Assembly: GCA_903874275.1 (NCBI GenBank)
Contig: CAIQRS010000173.1
Span: forward strand, 1-40,723
Source of the DNA: an uncultured Anaeromyxobacter sp.
GTDB lineage: Bacteria; Myxococcota; Myxococcia; Myxococcales; Anaeromyxobacteraceae
DNA: 40,723 bases
Direction of reading: 5' to 3'
Shown here: piece after piece, positions 14,613 to 22,314 of the stretch
Numbering within the stretch: the first letter of the stretch is position 1
Layout: each line of letters starts with the position of its first letter
The notes under the pieces: model-generated
Seen by the model: only the letters and a program-made list of their open reading frames with translations
The model's database searches: none
What the model was told of the DNA's origin: nothing
Made by a program: the position numbers and the translations under genes

Positions 14613-15860
14613 TCAGGGCCCGTCCCGCTCCTCCTCCGGCTTCACCCTCCGGAAATCGCGCCAGAGCAGCAGGTCGTAGAGGATCTTCAAGCCCCCGGCC
14701 AGGAAGAAGGGCACGCTGGCCAGCGCCGGCACCGCGAAGAGCGGCCCGGCCAGGAGCGGCGCCACCGAGGATCCGATGGTCCGGGCGATTCCGGTGACGC
14801 CGGCCGCCGCCGACCGCTCGTCGGGCGCCACCACCGCCATGGTGTAGGACTGGCGCGTCGGCACGTCCATCTGGGAGATGGAGAAGCGCAGGAGCAGCAC
14901 GCCGATGGCCAGCGGCAGGGTGGGCATGAGCGGCACGAGCAGGAGGAGGACGTTGGAGGGCAGGTGGGTGAACACCATGGTGTTCACCAGGCCGAAGCGC
15001 TTCGCCAGCCACCCCGCCGAGAGCGCCGAGATCCCCGCCAGCACGTTGGCCCCGAAGAAGATGGCGCCCAGGGTGGCCTCGTCGGCGCCGAACCGCGCGT
15101 GGAACCACCAGGCCACGAAGCTCTGCACCACGAAGCCGCCGGCGAAGGCATCGAGAGCGAAGAGGGACGAGAGACGGAAGACCACATTCCTGGATCCGTG
15201 CAGGCCGAGCCCCGGCGTGAGGAACGACGGCCGGTGGTCCCTGCGCTCCGGCGGCGGCGGCTCGACGGCGGGGCCGAGCCGGGTGAAGAGCAAGAGCAGC
15301 GCGGCTCCCAGCACCGCGTACCCCAGCACCACGGCGCGGTTGGCGGCGAGCGGCGTCGCGCCGCCGCCCTGGAGCCCCTGCGAGAGCAACCCGCCGGCCA
15401 GCGATCCGAGCGCGGTGGCGAAGGAGCCGACCAGCGCGTACCAGGAGAAGACCTGGGTGCGCCGCTCGCCCGGGATGGTCTGCGCCAGCGCCGCCTGCTC
15501 GATGGCCAGGAACGGGCCCACCTCGTTGCCGGCCGGGCTGATGATCCCGATGGTGGCGGCGAGGAGGAGCACCCAGAAGGAGGTGGTGGCGGCGAAGAGG
15601 AGCCCGGCGAGGACCATCATCGCCGCGCCGAGGAGCAGCATCCGCCGGCGCCCGATCCGGTCGGCGTGGGTGGTGATCCAGAGGGAGAGGGCGGTGTCGC
15701 CGAGGAGGGTCAGCGACAGCAGCAACCCGATCCGCCCCTCCGAGAGGCCAGCCTCGGAGAGGTAGACGACCAGCACCACCGCCAGGAAGCCGTAGGCGAA
15801 GAGGCGCAGGCTGCGGGTGGCGAAGAGCAGCACGACGTCGCGGGAGGGGCGGGTGACCAC
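14613..15860 (-). CDS. MFS transporter
   Basis: 415 residues from GTG 15860. Twelve-span major facilitator layout, with the cytoplasmic loop motif after TM2 as THADRIGRRRMLLLGA (motif A style) and a weaker copy in the second half (AGWLAKRFGL). SYTMAVVAPDERSAAAGVTGIARTIGSSVAPLLAGPL in the C-terminal half resembles drug or metabolite efflux members. Substrate unknown. The frame is open upstream to 15980, but that would overlap the divergent TfoX gene. GTG 15860 is preferred: a -10-like TATAAC ends 6 bases before it. Confidence 0.82.
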   Translation of the reverse strand: MVTRPSRDVVLLFATRSLRLFAYGFLAVVLVVYLSEAGLSEGRIGLLLSLTLLGDTALSLWITTHADRIGRRRMLLLGAAMMVLAGLLFAATTSFWVLLLAATIGIISPAGNEVGPFLAIEQAALAQTIPGERRTQVFSWYALVGSFATALGSLAGGLLSQGLQGGGATPLAANRAVVLGYAVLGAALLLLFTRLGPAVEPPPPERRDHRPSFLTPGLGLHGSRNVVFRLSSLFALDAFAGGFVVQSFVAWWFHARFGADEATLGAIFFGANVLAGISALSAGWLAKRFGLVNTMVFTHLPSNVLLLLVPLMPTLPLAIGVLLLRFSISQMDVPTRQSYTMAVVAPDERSAAAGVTGIARTIGSSVAPLLAGPLFAVPALASVPFFLAGGLKILYDLLLWRDFRRVKPEEERDGP

Positions 15861-15866
15861 GCCCCG

Positions 15867-15874
15867 GTTATAAG
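15867..15874. promoter_or_regulatory. Shared, symmetric -10 element between the MFS and tfoX-like genes
   Basis: TTATAA (15868-15873) is self-complementary and offers a -10 in both directions. On the - strand TATAAC is followed by 6 bases and the MFS GTG (leaderless). On the + strand TATAAG would start transcription near 15881, leaving a leader with GAGGAGGT (15891-15898) before the tfoX-like GTG 15904. The divergent gap is 43 bases. No good -35 in either direction. Confidence 0.5.
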
Positions 15875-15903
15875 CGCCGACGGACCCGTCGAGGAGGTAC
15901 ACC

Positions 15904-16302
15904 GTGCCCGAATCCCCCGGCTTCGTCTCCTTCGCCGTCGAGCTGCTCTCCCGCGTCGGCCCGGTGCGGGCCCGCGCCATGTTCGGCGGCCACGGCGTCT
16001 ACTGCGGCGATCTGATGATCGGCCTGGTGGACGACGACGAGATCTTCCTCAAGACCGACCCCGAAACCCGGCCGCGCTTCGAGGAGGCGGGGTGCCGGCA
16101 GTGGGTCTTCACGGGCGGGGGAAAGGAGATGAAGTCGAGCTACTTCCGGCCACCGGACGAGGCCCACGAGTCGCCCGAGGACATGGAGCCGTGGGGGCAG
16201 CTCGCGCTCGAGGCGGCGCGGCGGGCGGCGAAGGCCAAGAAGGAAAAGGCCTCGAAAAATAAGGGAAAATTGGCGAGGAAACCGGCGGGTCGGCGTCGTT
16301 GA
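15904..16302 (+). CDS. TfoX N-terminal-domain protein with lysine-rich tail
   Basis: 132 residues; GTG with GAGGAGGT five bases upstream. The TfoX-N fold is recognisable from VRARAMFGGHGVYCGDLMIGLVDDDEIFLKTD (about 22-53) and the ending SYFRPPDE. TfoX/Sxy acts in competence regulation in gamma-proteobacteria; stand-alone N-terminal-domain proteins elsewhere have no proven role. The last ~25 residues (KAKKEKASKNKGKLARK-type) are strongly basic and not part of the domain. Codons at the tail are richer in AAA/AAT than elsewhere in the window. Confidence 0.8.
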   Translation: MPESPGFVSFAVELLSRVGPVRARAMFGGHGVYCGDLMIGLVDDDEIFLKTDPETRPRFEEAGCRQWVFTGGGKEMKSSYFRPPDEAHESPEDMEPWGQLALEAARRAAKAKKEKASKNKGKLARKPAGRRR

Positions 16303-16321
16303 CGGATTGCCATATCGCAGA

Positions 16322-16327
16322 TACGTT
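16322..16327 (+). promoter_or_regulatory. -10-like element for the antitoxin gene
   Basis: TACGTT, 7 bases before ATG 16335, with TTGACG (16299-16304) 17 bases upstream as a possible -35. No Shine-Dalgarno sequence. TATC-GCA-GATA (16314-16324) is a short inverted repeat overlapping it, where an autoregulating antitoxin could bind. Confidence 0.4.
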
Positions 16328-16334
16328 TATCCAC

Positions 16335-16559
16335 ATGAAGACCACGCTGAACATCGACAACGGCGTGATGCGAAGCCTCAAGATGCGTGCCGCACGGGAG
16401 GGCCGGACCATGTCGGAACTGGTCGAGACCGCGCTGCGGCGCCTGCTCGACGAGCGCCCCGCGGAGAAGGACCTTCCGCCCCTGCCGGTGATGATGGCGC
16501 GGGAACTGGTGGACCTCTCCGACCGCGACGCGCTCTACCGCGCCATGGAGGAACCGTAG
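16335..16559 (+). CDS. VapB-type ribbon-helix-helix antitoxin
   Basis: 74 residues. MKTTLNIDNGVMRSLKMRAAREGRTMSELVE-type sequence (written here in part) is a classic ribbon-helix-helix DNA-binding domain at about 1-42: beta strand KTTLNID, then two helices with the RTMSELVETAL turn. The C-terminal 30 residues would wrap the toxin. It directly abuts the PIN gene (TAG then GTG, no gap). It is expected to neutralise the PIN RNase and to repress the operon. Confidence 0.85.
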   Translation: MKTTLNIDNGVMRSLKMRAAREGRTMSELVETALRRLLDERPAEKDLPPLPVMMARELVDLSDRDALYRAMEEP

Positions 16560-17030
16560 GTGTTCGTCGTGGACACCAACGTGCTCGTGTACGCGGCCAA
16601 CGCCGGCTCCCCGTTTCACCCATCGTGCAAGGAGGCCCTCGAGTCGTGGCGGCGCGCCCCGGGCGCCTGGTACGCCACCTGGGCCATCCTCTACGAGTTC
16701 CTCCGCGTGACGACCCACCCGCGGGTGCTCTCGCCGGCGTGGACGGCCGGGCAGGCGTGGAGCTTCGTGGAGTGCCTGCTGGCCTCTCCCGGGTTCGGCG
16801 TGCTGGTCGCGACCCCGCGCCATGCCGCCGTCGCCGCCGAGGTGCTCCGGGAGGTTCCGCACCTGTGCGGAAATCTCGCCCACGACGCCCACACCGCCGT
16901 CCTCATGCGCGAGCACGGCATCCGCCGGGTCTACACACGGGACACCGACTTCCACCGCTTCCCCGGGGTGGAGGTGATCGATCCGGCCGCCCTCCCGCCG
17001 GAAGGCCACCGCCTACTTCGCGGCCAGTGA
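16560..17030 (+). CDS. VapC-type PIN-domain ribonuclease toxin
   Basis: 156 residues from GTG, with GGAGGA (16547-16552) seven bases upstream inside the antitoxin gene. The PIN active-site acids are all present: D5 (FVVDTN), E46 (YEFLR), D109 (NLAHDAHTA), and D128/D130 (YTRDTDF). VapC toxins cut specific tRNAs or rRNA when freed of antitoxin. Its last 18 bases overlap the 3' end of the convergent GlcG/HbpS gene. Confidence 0.87.
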   Translation: MFVVDTNVLVYAANAGSPFHPSCKEALESWRRAPGAWYATWAILYEFLRVTTHPRVLSPAWTAGQAWSFVECLLASPGFGVLVATPRHAAVAAEVLREVPHLCGNLAHDAHTAVLMREHGIRRVYTRDTDFHRFPGVEVIDPAALPPEGHRLLRGQ

Positions 17031-17507
17031 ATCCACCCCGGCCTTGGCGCAGACCCCGTCCTGCGCCGAGGTCGCGCCGCTGATGCCGATGGCGCCGACG
17101 ATCTTCCCGTCCACCACGATGGGCAGGCCGCCCTCGAGGGGGGTGGCGCCGGGCAGCCTCGTGTAGTTCACCTTGCCCCCCAGCACGACGTCCTCGAAGG
17201 CCTTGCTGGCCCGCCGGAAGGCCGCCGAGGTTCGCGCCTTCTCGATGGAGGCCTCGGTGCTCCCGTTCTGCGTGTTCTCGACCCGCTCGAAGTAGACGAG
17301 CACGCCGCCGGTGTCCACCACCGCGGCGGCGACGTTCCATCCGTTCTTCCTGGCCTCGGCGAGCGCGGCGGCGGCCACCTTCTTGGCCGTCTCGGTGGTG
17401 ACGGGCGCGCCGTAGGGGGTCGGCGCCGACTGGGCAACGGCTGCGGCCGGAACCGCGAGGAGGGAGGCGAGGAGCGCTGCGGAGAACCACTTCGTGGCGA
17501 CGTGCAC
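17013..17507 (-). CDS. Secreted GlcG/HbpS-family heme-binding-like protein
   Basis: 164 residues from GTG with AGGAGGT five bases upstream. Signal peptide about 1-25 (ASLLAVPAAAVA, then QS). The rest is a single GlcG/HbpS domain: AAAVVDTGGVLVYFERVENT, then KARTSAAFRRASKAF, and the typical end GGLPIVVDGKIVGAIGISGATSAQDGVCAKAG. Members bind or degrade heme, or accompany glycolate oxidase; no such partner is nearby. Lies 70 bases downstream of the AstA-like gene on the same strand, possibly with its own promoter. Confidence 0.83.
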   Translation of the reverse strand: MHVATKWFSAALLASLLAVPAAAVAQSAPTPYGAPVTTETAKKVAAAALAEARKNGWNVAAAVVDTGGVLVYFERVENTQNGSTEASIEKARTSAAFRRASKAFEDVVLGGKVNYTRLPGATPLEGGLPIVVDGKIVGAIGISGATSAQDGVCAKAGVDSLAAK

Positions 17508-17577
17508 GGACGACCTCCTGATGAGGGATGCCGCGCTCGATACACGCCCCGACCGTGACGCGCCCGTCCCGGATGGG

Positions 17578-18609
17578 TCAGGCGAAGGGCACGAGGTCGA
17601 TCACGTCTCCCTGCGTCACGCCGAGCGCCCGGGCCGCCTCGGCGGGGATCCGCACCCGCCCGTCGTCCACCCGCGCCCGCGTCCGCACCGCCCGGAAGCG
17701 ATCCGGCCCGGAGGGGCGCACCACCCCCGCGAGCACCTCCGGATCGCGCCGCGAGGCCTCGAGCGGCTCCTCCGCCACCTCGAGCCGCCGGTGCCCGCGC
17801 ACCAGCGAGATCTCGGTCAGCTTCGCCTCGTAGTGCGGGCCGCCGTCGAACGGGTCGATGCGATCCACGAAGCGGAAGCCGATGCGGGCCAGCATCCGCC
17901 GCGCCCCCTCGGTGCTCCGCCCCACCTTCCCGAGCTGCTTCTGGACCCGGGGCGGGAGCAAGGTCGCGTAGAACTCGCCCCCCGGGAAGAGCTGCTGGAT
18001 GAACTCCTTGCCGCGGCGGGAGAGCTTGTCGGCGTCCTGGTAGTCGAGGCCGGTGAAGCGCCGTCCGAAGCTCTCCCAGAAGGCGCTCCGGCCGTCCTTG
18101 GCGAGCGGCGGCATGAGCTCGGCGAGCACCGTGTCCCGGAAGCGGTCGGGAAACATCGCCATGAAGAGGAAGCGCACCAGCGAGAGCTGCTTGCCGGGCC
18201 GGTCGGGGCCGCGCCGCGACCGTGGGTCCACCACCAGCCCGCCGATCTCGGTGGGCCCGTCGAAGTGGAAGCCGATGGAGAGCACCTGGTGCCGGAAGTG
18301 GCGGTCCAGGGTGGAGGAGTAGCTTTCACGTTCGGTGACGTCCAGGAAGGTGCAGGGGGACTCGCGGGTGCCGTGCTGGGCGATCACCATCGAGGTGCCG
18401 AGCACCCGGCCGCGGCGCGGGTCCTCGAGGACGAAGACGTAGCTGCGGCGCAGCGGGTCGGCGATGCGCCCGGCGAAGCTCCGCACCGACCGCTCGATGA
18501 TGCCCGAGAGCGCCCGTTCGTCGGCCGGCAGGTTCACCGAGTTGAGCACCCGGGCCAGCGCCTTCAGCCGGGGCAGGTCGGACTTCCGGACGTCGCGGAG
18601 CACGAGCAC
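17578..18609 (-). CDS. Arginine N-succinyltransferase-like acyltransferase (AstA family)
   Basis: 343 residues, the family's usual length. AstA moves succinyl from succinyl-CoA to the alpha-amino group of arginine, the first step of the AST catabolic pathway. Family marks: [16 protein letters not shown] at the start, [14 protein letters not shown], the block [13 protein letters not shown] (acyl-CoA side, about 123-135), and [21 protein letters not shown]. The C-terminal 35 residues ([26 protein letters not shown]) look like a swapped-hairpin AbrB-type strand set. No astB, C, D or E is nearby, so the acceptor may not be arginine. GTG 18609 chosen; GTG 18603 is possible. Confidence 0.75.
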   Translation of the reverse strand: MLVLRDVRKSDLPRLKALARVLNSVNLPADERALSGIIERSVRSFAGRIADPLRRSYVFVLEDPRRGRVLGTSMVIAQHGTRESPCTFLDVTERESYSSTLDRHFRHQVLSIGFHFDGPTEIGGLVVDPRSRRGPDRPGKQLSLVRFLFMAMFPDRFRDTVLAELMPPLAKDGRSAFWESFGRRFTGLDYQDADKLSRRGKEFIQQLFPGGEFYATLLPPRVQKQLGKVGRSTEGARRMLARIGFRFVDRIDPFDGGPHYEAKLTEISLVRGHRRLEVAEEPLEASRRDPEVLAGVVRPSGPDRFRAVRTRARVDDGRVRIPAEAARALGVTQGDVIDLVPFA

Positions 18610-18622
18610 GGCCGGAGATTGG

Positions 18623-18640
18623 CACGGGCCGGTGCCCGTG
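18623..18640. promoter_or_regulatory. Inverted repeat between the divergent AstA-like and dtd genes
   Basis: CACGGGC (18623-18629) and GCCCGTG (18634-18640), perfect 7-bp arms around CGGT, in a 44-base divergent gap. Candidate operator for one or both genes. Confidence 0.35.
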
Positions 18641-18653
18641 TCATGAAGGTCGG

Positions 18654-19097
18654 ATGCGATCGGTGGTGCAGCGGGTGTCGCGGGGCGCGGTGCGGGTGGA
18701 CCGGCAGGTGGTGGGCGAGGTGGGGCTCGGCCTGGTGATCCTCCTCGGGGTGGCCGAGGGCGACTCCTCGGAGGACGCCGCCTGGACGGCCGACAAGCTG
18801 GCCCAGCTGCGCATCTTCGAGGACGAGGCCGGCAAGATGAACCGGTCGGTGCAGGACGTGGGCGGGTCTGTCCTGCTCGTCTCCCAGTTCACGCTGCTCG
18901 GCGACGCCCGCAAGGGCAACCGCCCCAGCTTCACCGGGGCCGCAGCGCCGGAGACGGCCAGCGCCCTCTACGAGGAGGTGGCCGGCCTGCTGCGCGCCCG
19001 CGGCCTCCCGGTCGCCACCGGGGTCTTCCGGGCCCACATGGAGGTGGAGCTGGTCAACGACGGGCCGGTGACCCTGCTCCTCGACTCGCGGCGCTGA
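18654..19097 (+). CDS. dtd: D-aminoacyl-tRNA deacylase
   Basis: 147 residues, standard length. Removes D-amino acids (and mischarged glycine) from tRNA. Both signature motifs are intact: SQFTL (about 87-91) and NDGPVT (about 134-139), which form the cross-subunit active site of the homodimer. The start [13 protein letters not shown] is typical, fixing ATG 18654; a weak AAGGT precedes it. Followed at 62 bases by the HIT gene. Confidence 0.93.
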   Translation: MRSVVQRVSRGAVRVDRQVVGEVGLGLVILLGVAEGDSSEDAAWTADKLAQLRIFEDEAGKMNRSVQDVGGSVLLVSQFTLLGDARKGNRPSFTGAAAPETASALYEEVAGLLRARGLPVATGVFRAHMEVELVNDGPVTLLLDSRR

Positions 19098-19159
19098 TGG
19101 GTCCGCGCTATCCTGCACCGACCGTGCGGCCAGGGGGCCGCCCACGAGCGAGGTGACCG

Positions 19160-19504
19160 ATGGCCGACTGCCTCTTCTGCAAGATCGCGCGCAAGGAGAT
19201 CCCCGCCACGCTCCTCTACGAGGACGAGGACGCGCTGGCCTTCGAGGACATCAACCCGCAGGCTCCGGTCCACGTGCTGGTGGTCCCGAAGCGCCACATC
19301 CCGACGCTGAACGACCTCACCCCGGCCGACGACGCGCTGGTCGGCAAGCTGGCCCGCATCTCCGCCGCCATCGCCCGGGACCGGGGCGTGGCCGAGGCCG
19401 GCTGGCGCAGCGTGGTCAACGTGAACCGGGAGGGAGGCCAGCTCATCTTCCACGTCCACATGCACTGCATGGGCGGGCGACCGATGTTCTGGCCACCCGG
19501 CTAG
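19160..19504 (+). CDS. HIT-family (HINT-type) nucleotide hydrolase
   Basis: 114 residues; ATG follows GAGGTG. Starts with CLFCKIARKEIPA, as in HinT purine phosphoramidases, and ends with the histidine triad HVHMHCMGGR (about 97-106). Hydrolyses AMP-lysine, AMP-NH2 or similar conjugates; it may clean up aminoacyl-adenylates, matching the neighbouring tRNA proofreading gene dtd. A 6-bp hairpin GCGGCC / GGCCGC (19126-19141) lies in the leader. Confidence 0.9.
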   Translation: MADCLFCKIARKEIPATLLYEDEDALAFEDINPQAPVHVLVVPKRHIPTLNDLTPADDALVGKLARISAAIARDRGVAEAGWRSVVNVNREGGQLIFHVHMHCMGGRPMFWPPG

Positions 19505-19593
19505 CCCGCGGGGTGTCAAGGCCCCCCGGCCCGAATTTCGTGCCGCGGTGCGGCTTGAAGAGGGGGGCGGTCATCTGGGATCAAAGGTGTCCC

Positions 19594-20361
19594 ATGCCGC
19601 TCCTGCGCGTGAACAACCTGATACTCCACTTCCGGGGGGTGACGGCCCTCTCGGACGTCAGCTTCGAGGTTCGCCGCGGCGCGTTGCACGCCGTGATCGG
19701 CCCGAACGGCGCCGGAAAGACCAGTCTCCTCAACTGCATCAGCGGGGTCTACCGCCCGCAGCGCGGCAACATCCAGTTCGACGGCGCCGACGTCTCGAAG
19801 CTCTCCCCGGCCACCCGGACCAAGCTGGGAATCGCCCGCACCTTCCAGAACATCGCGCTCTTCAAGGGCATGACCGTCCTCGACAACCTGCTCATCGGAC
19901 GCCACGTCCACCAGAGGGAGGGCGTGCTGGCCGGAGGGGCCTACTACGGGCCGGCCCGCCGGGAGGAGATCGCCAACCGGGAGATCGTCGAGGACATCAT
20001 CGAGTTCCTGGAGATCCAGCACATCCGCAAGAAGACCGTGGGCACGCTGGCCTACGGCCTCCAGAAGCGGGTCGAGCTGGCCCGGGCGCTGGCCCTCGAG
20101 CCCCGCCTCCTGCTCCTCGACGAGCCCATGGCCGGCATGAACGCCGAGGAGAAGGAGGACATGGCCCGCTTCATCCTCGACATCAACGAGGACCGGGGGA
20201 CCACCATGATCATGATCGAGCACGACATGGGGGTGGTGATGGACGTGTCTCACCGGGTCACGGTCCTCTCCTTTGGCGAGAAGATCGCCGACGGGACACC
20301 CGAGGAGGTCCAGGGCGACGCGGCCGTCCAGGAAGCCTACCTCGGCCAGGCGCACGGATAG
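19594..20361 (+). CDS. livG: Branched-chain-type ABC transporter ATP-binding protein LivG
   Basis: 255 residues. Walker A GPNGAGKT (36-43), Q-loop ARTFQNIALF, signature region LAYGLQKRVELARAL (the LivG form of LSGGQ), Walker B LLLLDEP with D-loop AGMNAEE, and switch histidine IEHDMGVV. The C-terminal IADGTPEEV is typical of LivG. One of two ATPases of a HAAT-class importer together with LivF. First gene of the long + strand cluster, 89 bases after the HIT gene; no strong promoter recognised in that gap. Substrate may not be leucine, given the neighbouring CoA ligases. Confidence 0.9.
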   Translation: MPLLRVNNLILHFRGVTALSDVSFEVRRGALHAVIGPNGAGKTSLLNCISGVYRPQRGNIQFDGADVSKLSPATRTKLGIARTFQNIALFKGMTVLDNLLIGRHVHQREGVLAGGAYYGPARREEIANREIVEDIIEFLEIQHIRKKTVGTLAYGLQKRVELARALALEPRLLLLDEPMAGMNAEEKEDMARFILDINEDRGTTMIMIEHDMGVVMDVSHRVTVLSFGEKIADGTPEEVQGDAAVQEAYLGQAHG

Positions 20362-20376
20362 GCGAGGGGAACCGAC

Positions 20377-22314
20377 GTGGCCGACATCCTCGATCAGCTC
20401 CTGGGCAACGACACCTTCCCGAAGCTCCTGGTCCGCAACGCCGGGCTCCACCCCGACAAGGTGGCCATGCGCGAGAAGGAGTTCGGGATCTGGCAGCCGT
20501 TCACCTGGCGTGAATACCACGAGCACGTCCGCGACTTCTCGATGGGGCTCGTCGCCCTGGGGATGCAGCCCGGCGACAAGGTGGCCATCATCGGCGACAA
20601 CCGCCCGGAGTGGGTGTGGGCCGAGGTGGCCGCCCAGGGTGCCGGCGGCGCGTCGGTGGGGCTCTACCAGGACTCCAACCTCACCGAGGTGGCCTTCGTC
20701 ATCGACCACTGCGACGCCACCTTCGTGGTGGCCGAGGACCAGGAGCAGGTCGACAAGATCCTCGACATGCTCGACAAGCTGCCCAAGGTGAGGAACGTCG
20801 TCTTCACCGACCCGCGGGGCCTCCGGAAGTACGACCACGAGAAGCTCCTCTCCTTCGAGTCGGTCGAGGAGAAGGGGCGCGAGTTCCTCGAGCACCACCC
20901 CGGCGCCTGGGAGGAGCACGTCCGGCGCGGCAGGGTCGAGGACGTCGCCATCATCAGCTACACCTCGGGCACCACCGGGTTTCCCAAGGGGGCGATGCTC
21001 TCCTTCCGGAACCTGCTCTCCATGGCGCTGTCCCTCAACTCGGTGGACCCCAAGCTCCCCGAGGACGAGTTCGTCTCCTTCCTCCCCCTGGCCTGGATCG
21101 GCGAGCAGATGATGTCGCTCTCCTCGGCGCTGGCGGTGGGCTTCACGACGAACTTCCCCGAGCAGCCCGAGACGGTGATGGAGAACATCCGGGAGATCGG
21201 TCCCCACGTGATGTTCGCGCCGCCGCGCATCTGGGAGAACCTGACCTCCACGGTGCAGGTGAAGATCATGGACACCACCCCGTTCAAGCGCTTCATGTAC
21301 GAGCGCTGGATGCCGGTGGGGCGCAAGGTGGCCGACCTGCGCTTCCAGAAGAAGCCCATCCCGGCCGGACTGGCCTTCCTGCACCGGCTCGGCCACTGGG
21401 CGCTCTTCCGCGCCCTCAAGGACCGGCTCGGCTTCACCCACCTGCGCAGCGCCTCCACCGGTGGCGCGGCGCTCGGCCCCGACGTCTTCCGCTTCTTCCA
21501 CGCCATGGACGTGCCGCTCAAGCAGATCTACGGCCAGACCGAGATCAGCGGCATCTCCTGCATCCACCGCGACGACGACATCCAGTTCCACACCGTGGGG
21601 GTGCCCATTCCCGGCACCGAGGTGAAGATCTCGGCGACGGGGGAGATCCTCTCCCGCAGCGAGGCCATCTTCCTCGGCTACTACAAGAACGACGAGGCCA
21701 CCGCCGGCACCGTCTCCGAGGGCTGGCTCCACTCGGGCGACGCGGGCTACATGGCCGAGAACGGCCACCTGGTGGTCATCGACCGCATCAAGGACGTGAT
21801 GCAGCTGGCCGACGGCACCCAGTACTCCCCCCAGTTCATCGAGAACCGGCTCAAGTTCTCACCCTTCGTGAAGGAGGCGGTGGTGGTGGGCAAGGGGCGC
21901 CCCTACCTCACCGCCATGCTCAACATCGACATGGCCGTGGTGGGGAAGTGGGCCGAGAAGAACAAGATCTCCTACACCACCTACACCGACCTCTCCGCCA
22001 AGCCCCAGGTCTACGACCTGGTGCAGAAGGAGGTCGATCAGGTCAACGAGACGCTCCCGGCCGCGGCCAGCATCCGCAAGTTCGTCCTGCTCTACAAGGA
22101 GCTCGACGCCGACGACGAGGAGCTGACCCGCACGCGCAAGGTGCGGCGCGGCTTCGTCGAGGAGCGCTACAAGGTGGTCATCGACGCCCTCTACGGCGAG
22201 GCCGGCGAGGTGGACATCGACACCACCATCAAGTTCCAGGACGGCAAGACCACGCGCATCCAGACCACGCTCCTCGTCCGCCGGCTGCGCGAGTCGGCCG
22301 GGAAGGCGGCCTGA
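20377..22314 (+). CDS. Long-chain acyl-CoA synthetase (AMP-forming)
   Basis: 645 residues from GTG; GAGGGG lies 7 bases upstream. Activates a carboxylic acid to its CoA thioester through an acyl-adenylate. The AMP-binding P-loop is YTSGTTGFPKG (195-205), then GQTEISG, the hinge region HSGDAGYMAENGHLVVIDRIKD, and LADGTQYSPQFIENRL near the catalytic lysine region. Length and these motifs fit the long-chain (FadD15-like) class. It sits between livG and livH with a 15-base gap upstream and a TGATG overlap downstream, so it is part of the transport operon and probably traps the imported acid as CoA ester (vectorial acylation by analogy; inference). Confidence 0.88.
   Translation: MADILDQLLGNDTFPKLLVRNAGLHPDKVAMREKEFGIWQPFTWREYHEHVRDFSMGLVALGMQPGDKVAIIGDNRPEWVWAEVAAQGAGGASVGLYQDSNLTEVAFVIDHCDATFVVAEDQEQVDKILDMLDKLPKVRNVVFTDPRGLRKYDHEKLLSFESVEEKGREFLEHHPGAWEEHVRRGRVEDVAIISYTSGTTGFPKGAMLSFRNLLSMALSLNSVDPKLPEDEFVSFLPLAWIGEQMMSLSSALAVGFTTNFPEQPETVMENIREIGPHVMFAPPRIWENLTSTVQVKIMDTTPFKRFMYERWMPVGRKVADLRFQKKPIPAGLAFLHRLGHWALFRALKDRLGFTHLRSASTGGAALGPDVFRFFHAMDVPLKQIYGQTEISGISCIHRDDDIQFHTVGVPIPGTEVKISATGEILSRSEAIFLGYYKNDEATAGTVSEGWLHSGDAGYMAENGHLVVIDRIKDVMQLADGTQYSPQFIENRLKFSPFVKEAVVVGKGRPYLTAMLNIDMAVVGKWAEKNKISYTTYTDLSAKPQVYDLVQKEVDQVNETLPAAASIRKFVLLYKELDADDEELTRTRKVRRGFVEERYKVVIDALYGEAGEVDIDTTIKFQDGKTTRIQTTLLVRRLRESAGKAA

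Noticed and set aside
19516-21768. 750-codon open frame on the - strand opposite livG and the acyl-CoA ligase
   Set aside because: Complementary shadow of the real genes; no domain recognisable.
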